Shown here piece after piece: positions 6,008-9,264 of a stretch of DNA of 9,264 nt (its first letter is position 1; every line of letters begins with the position of its first letter). Origin of the DNA: an uncultured Eggerthella sp. (GTDB lineage Bacteria; Actinomycetota; Coriobacteriia; Coriobacteriales; Eggerthellaceae); assembly GCA_900548955.1 (NCBI GenBank), contig URMQ01000059.1:1-9264 (forward strand). Direction: 5' to 3'. Both the position numbers and the translations under genes were made by a program. The notes under the pieces were generated by a model. That model searched no databases. It saw only the letters and a program-made list of their open reading frames with translations, and was not told the origin of the DNA.

Positions 6008-7399
6008 TTACATCGTGAACAAGCCCATGGTCTGCGCAACATAAGCAACCAGAATGATTACCAACACAACAGGTGCGATGAACTTAATCATGAACGCCCA
6101 TACTTTGTTCAGCTTAAAGGGAGCTGAAAGTTTAACTTCTTCTTCAATGGACTTCGTGCCTACAATCCAGCCAATAAAGATACAGGTAAGCAGAGCAACT
6201 ACTGGCATCATGACAGAATTCGAAATGAAGTCCAGGAAGTCCAGAATGGTTGAACCTTCACCCAATGGCGCGATAAACGACAAAGTGCCGAAACCAAGGT
6301 TAACGATAATGCCCATCAATGTTGTCCATACAATCGTAACAATAAGCGCGGTACGACGATGGCAATGCGTTGCGTCTTGAATAATTGCAGTACAGGTTTC
6401 AACCAGCGAAATAGAACTGGTTAAAGCAGCGAACAATACCAAGATAAAGAACACCGCACCAATAACAGGAGCAATGTCACCCAAGCCACTAAACACCTGT
6501 GGCAAAACAACAAACATCAGCGTAGGACCAGAGTTTTGAGCAACTGCTTCACCTGAACCCATAGCCGCAAATGCTGCAGGGATAATCATCAAACCTGCAA
6601 GCAAAGAAACACTAAAGGTAGTGCCTGCAATCTGAGCAACGCTAGAGGTAAGCTTGGAGGTTTTATCCAAATAAGAGCCATAGGTTACCATGATGCCCAT
6701 TGCCAAAGACAAGGTGAAGAAGGTCTGACCCAAAGCAGAAATAACCATTTCAGGAGTAAATCCAGCAGGATCAGGAATGAAGTAATATGCAAGACCATCA
6801 ATTGCACCTGGCAAAGTAAGAGCATAAATAGCAACACCGATTGCCATTAAGATCAAAGCAGGCATCATGACCAAGTTTGCTTTTTCGATACCGCCCTTAA
6901 CACCGCGAGAAACAACAAAGTAGGTCAAGAACATGAAGATAAGCATGAAGACGATGCTTTCAGGACCACTGGCGATGAACGCCGTAAAATAATCACCGCC
7001 GTCAGTCAGCGAAGCAATGTCTCCTGTTACATAACATGCTAAAAACTTGGTTACCCAACCACCAATAACGCAGTAGTAAGGCACGATGATAAAGGGAACG
7101 GCAGACATCAAAATGCCAATGAAGGCGTATTTCTTTCCATATGCCTTAAATGCGCCAATAGAGCTTTGGCCGGTCTTTCGACCAAGAGCAGTTTCCAAAA
7201 GCAGCAAGGCGATACCGATAGTAAAAACAAATACCAAATAAGTAAGAAGGAAGGTGCCGCCACCGTACTTAGCAGCCAAATAGGGGAAGCGCCACATGCT
7301 TCCCAAGCCAACAGCAGATGCAGCTGCTGCTAAAACAAAAGCAAGCTTACCTGACCAAGAGGCACGTCCTGCTTGCTTTGCAGATTCTGTTGAAGTCAT
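6008..7399 (-). CDS. Sodium:neurotransmitter symporter (NSS/SNF) family amino-acid transporter
   Basis: The 463-residue protein belongs to the LeuT-fold NSS family, whose bacterial members import amino acids with Na+. The signature AVGLGSMWRFPY is at 29-40 in the first, unwound helix, followed by YGGGTF. About eleven membrane helices can be placed (roughly 18-42, 48-70, 91-124, 147-164, 174-197, 217-243, 253-279, 291-341, which holds two re-entering segments, 349-371, 384-414 and 434-459), consistent with the 11-helix prokaryotic subtype. The segment FAALTSSISLVE (323-334) keeps the Na2-site Ala, Thr and Ser pattern known from LeuT. The two Asn ligands of the LeuT Na1 site seem to be Ser34 and Thr. 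The substrate cannot be told; aromatic or branched amino acids are plausible. The ATG at 7399 has only a weak ribosome binding site (AAAGAAG), but the N-terminus fits the family. It has its own likely promoter and terminator. Confidence 0.95.
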   Translation of the reverse strand: MTSTESAKQAGRASWSGKLAFVLAAAASAVGLGSMWRFPYLAAKYGGGTFLLTYLVFVFTIGIALLLLETALGRKTGQSSIGAFKAYGKKYAFIGILMSAVPFIIVPYYCVIGGWVTKFLACYVTGDIASLTDGGDYFTAFIASGPESIVFMLIFMFLTYFVVSRGVKGGIEKANLVMMPALILMAIGVAIYALTLPGAIDGLAYYFIPDPAGFTPEMVISALGQTFFTLSLAMGIMVTYGSYLDKTSKLTSSVAQIAGTTFSVSLLAGLMIIPAAFAAMGSGEAVAQNSGPTLMFVVLPQVFSGLGDIAPVIGAVFFILVLFAALTSSISLVETCTAIIQDATHCHRRTALIVTIVWTTLMGIIVNLGFGTLSFIAPLGEGSTILDFLDFISNSVMMPVVALLTCIFIGWIVGTKSIEEEVKLSAPFKLNKVWAFMIKFIAPVVLVIILVAYVAQTMGLFTM

Positions 7400-7451
7400 T
7401 CGTTCTTCTTTCTGTGTGTTCTTTTATGCCCGCACGTAGCAAAACAAACCC

Positions 7452-7477
7452 GAACTGTCCCTTAAACGAAACAGTTC
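7452..7477. repeat. Inverted repeat in the transporter leader (possible operator or RNA hairpin)
   Basis: GAACTGT (7452-7458) and ACAGTTC (7471-7477) are perfect 7-base inverted arms with a 12-base spacer. They lie between the predicted promoter and the transporter start. The T run on the minus strand precedes rather than follows the stem, so it is not a terminator for this transcript. It could be a repressor site or a leader hairpin. Confidence 0.4.
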
Positions 7478-7518
7478 AAAAAAGCATTTTTCAAACGAGG
7501 CAAGTTAAGCAAACCCAT

Positions 7519-7547
7519 ACTATAACAAACTATTACAAATGTTTAAC
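7519..7547 (-). promoter_or_regulatory. Probable extended -10 promoter of the NSS-family transporter
   Basis: The -10 box TATAGT (7524-7519, five of six to consensus) is directly preceded by TGT, an extended -10 motif. A poor -35 match GTTAAA (7547-7542) lies 17 bases upstream. Transcription would start near 7512, giving a leader of about 112 bases. No terminator was seen after truA, so read-through from dnaE-truA may contribute. Confidence 0.45.
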
Positions 7548-7570
7548 ATCGAATCCGAAAGAGTATCACT

Positions 7571-8365
7571 TCAACGGAGCAACGGATTATGTACACGCAA
7601 GCCTTCGTAGCTTACTCGCCAAAACACCAAACCTTGGGCAGGAGCGTTTTCCCCTGCAGCACTTCGATTGCGCGCTTCAAGCACCTCAGCAACCCATTCG
7701 GGCTTACGCTGTCCGCGTCCTACCGCGACAAGCGTGCCCACAATAGTACGCACCATAGAATGCAAAAATGCATTTCCCTTCACGGTAATAACAACAAGTT
7801 GTTCTCCCCAAAGTTCCTGAGGCTCAACCGAAATGCTAAACACGTTGCGCATCGTAGATTTACCTTCGGCAGAAACCGCCATGCAAAAGCTCTTGAAATC
7901 GTGTTCGCCAATTAAATAGGCAGCTGCTTGACGCATAGCTTCAAGGTTTAGCTCTTTAGGAATGTGCCAGCAGAAGTTCTTCATAAGTAAAGGAGCTGCT
8001 TTATCCGTACAAATAAAATAGTGATATTCGCGCATAGTGGCGGAAAAGCGCGCAGAAAAATCTTGCGGCTTGCGCTCTATAGCGCGAACTGAAATATCTT
8101 CATGAGTAAGGGCGTTAAGAGAGCGCAGCAATTTATAATCGCTGCGCTGCTCGTATTCTGCTTCTTCAATTTCAAAGCTCACAACCTGACCTTTGGCATG
8201 AACGCCTGAATCGGTACGACCTGCGCATACCGTTTCAACGGGACGACGAAATATCAACGCAAGAGCTTCCTCAATACTACCCTGCACCGTCAACTGACCT
8301 GGCTGACGTGCGAATCCCGAAAACGGCGCACCATTGTACGCAACTTCAAGCGCCAACACTACCAT
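7571..8365 (-). CDS. truA: tRNA pseudouridine(38-40) synthase TruA
   Basis: TruA converts uridines 38, 39 and 40 in the tRNA anticodon arm to pseudouridine. The 264-residue protein has the usual length. Its N-terminus LALEVAYNGAPFSGFARQPG matches the family, and the catalytic Asp52 lies in AGRTDSGVHAKGQV (48-61). Further conserved parts are FSARFSATMREYHYFI and the C-terminal FLHSMVRTIVGTLVAVGRG. The ATG at 8365 starts one base after the dnaE stop and has GGAAGG nine bases upstream; the alternative ATG at 8395, inside dnaE, would add ten residues that do not fit the family. The tight spacing implies co-transcription and probably coupled translation with dnaE. Confidence 0.97.
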   Translation of the reverse strand: MVVLALEVAYNGAPFSGFARQPGQLTVQGSIEEALALIFRRPVETVCAGRTDSGVHAKGQVVSFEIEEAEYEQRSDYKLLRSLNALTHEDISVRAIERKPQDFSARFSATMREYHYFICTDKAAPLLMKNFCWHIPKELNLEAMRQAAAYLIGEHDFKSFCMAVSAEGKSTMRNVFSISVEPQELWGEQLVVITVKGNAFLHSMVRTIVGTLVAVGRGQRKPEWVAEVLEARNRSAAGENAPAQGLVFWRVSYEGLRVHNPLLR

Positions 8366-8366
8366 G

Positions 8367-9264
8367 CTAGGAAGCCTTCCAAACAGGACGGCCAAACAAA
8401 TCAGCTAAGTGTGCCTTTAGATGAGCGCTGTTTGAGTCAATGGTCAGCGGCAATTCTGCCCTCATGCGTTTACCGTTTTCTTCATTGATATACAAAATAA
8501 CAGGATCTTTGCCTGGATGAGCCTTTAAGATACGCATTAACTTGTCTGACGCCACTGAATTCAACTCACGCGTAGCAAGGGTTAATTCCAACTGCATCGG
8601 AGCAACATTCATATCTGCTTCCGAAAGCTCAAGGGGCTTTGCTTCGTACACCAAAAGCTGACTACCGCGATCGTTCACCTCGAACTTACCCTTACAAGTG
8701 ATAATGGCATCTTCTTGAATAGCTGCTTGATTCTTCTCATAATCAAAGCAAACACATTCAATATGACCCGTTGTATCTTCCAAGGTAAAGCTTGCCATCA
8801 AGGTACCGCGCTTCGTACGACGAATATTGGTTTCAGAAACCATGCCCGCAAACGTAGCGGATTTAATACCCTCTTCGCGATCCATTAAATCGCCCAAAGT
8901 GTATTTCATGGTACGAGATAAATAGTTCTCATAAGGACGAAGAGGATGGTCAGAAACATACATCTTTAAGATGTCTTTTTCGAAGGCAAGCTTAGTACGC
9001 CTATCCCACTCGATACCATCAGGCTCTGGAATATCTTCCTTAAACGAATCATCCACATCAGCAAACATACTGAACATATCCATCTGCCCAGCATCTTTGT
9101 CTTTCTGTCGCTTTGTTGCGCTTTCAAGAAGAGGTGTTTCGTCTACGAAATACATCAGCTGTTTACGCGTATATCCCGTAGAGTCAAAACCACCAGATTT
9201 GATAAGTGCTTCTAACGTTTTGCGGTCACGGGTTGGCCTGCGCGGTCAGCGTGGCCTTTTCGTT
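8367..9264 (-). CDS. dnaE: DNA polymerase III alpha subunit, C-terminal part (5' end beyond right edge; apparent frame break at the edge)
   Basis: This is the C-terminal portion of the replicative polymerase catalytic subunit. Visible parts in order: the end of the helix-hairpin-helix region (RKTLEALIKSGGFDSTG, about 9175-9225), ATKRQKDKDAGQ, the internal beta-clamp-binding motif QMDMF (9072-9086, like QADMF in E. coli), AFEKDILKMYVSDHPL, and an OB fold (about 8625-8862, FAGMVSETNIRRTKRG to LLVYEAKPLEL). The polymerase and PHP domains lie outside the window. The reading frame is continuous only to 9245; a TGA at 9248-9246 interrupts it. The neighbouring frame at the edge reads NEKATLTAQANP, which resembles the DnaE sequence expected before RKTLEAL. 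So a frameshift near 9226-9236 is likely, either a sequence-end error or a real lesion. The gene ends with TAG one base before truA. Confidence 0.92.
8375..8380 (-). promoter_or_regulatory. Ribosome binding site of truA within dnaE
   Basis: GGAAGG lies nine bases before the truA ATG at 8365 and inside the last codons of dnaE. It decides the start at 8365 over the one at 8395 and suggests translational coupling. Confidence 0.6.

Noticed and set aside
7462..7518. 18-residue leader peptide ORF ahead of the transporter
   Set aside because: Its ATG directly abuts the -10 box, so it would lie before the transcript start, and it has no ribosome binding site.

Overview
The window reads as ordinary chromosomal DNA of a low-to-moderate GC member of the Coriobacteriia (Actinomycetota), perhaps an Eggerthellaceae or Cryptobacterium-like anaerobe. 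The main clues are the kinase segment WDTRIQRQVAIKCIPL, which I associate from memory with coriobacterial kinases, the actinobacterial-type DnaE tail, and an anaerobe-type aldo/keto reductase with two 4Fe-4S clusters. The taxonomic call is an inference, not a search result. All eight genes lie on the minus strand, so transcription runs from right to left, and the coding density is high.

In transcription order: the 3' part of dnaE (right edge, with an apparent reading-frame break in the last ~40 bases) is followed after one base by truA. After a 171-bp gap comes a sodium:neurotransmitter-symporter-family transporter with its own likely promoter, a leader inverted repeat and a strong terminator. 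Next is the universal P-loop ATPase/GTPase ychF, ending 125 bp before a second strong terminator, with a 17-bp tandem duplication between. Then comes an aldo/keto reductase with two ferredoxin-like clusters, then larB, a short larC-like gene, and a membrane-anchored serine/threonine kinase that runs off the left edge.

The right half (dnaE-truA, ychF) is housekeeping. The left half is more unusual. LarB makes the first intermediate of the nickel-pincer nucleotide (NPN) cofactor. The LarC-like protein beside it is only 182 residues, lacks the C-terminal domain of LarC, and carries Asn where the family usually has Asp after HFHEVG. No larA or larE is in the window. The kinase start is placed directly behind the larC-like stop, with its ribosome binding site inside the last larC-like codons, so the two are probably translationally coupled. 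The larB leader contains a 19-bp RNA hairpin whose only non-Watson-Crick pairs are G-U in the minus-strand RNA, followed by a U-rich stretch. It lies between a plausible promoter and the larB start and is the best candidate here for an undescribed regulatory element. No transposon, CRISPR array, tRNA, rRNA or phage gene was seen.
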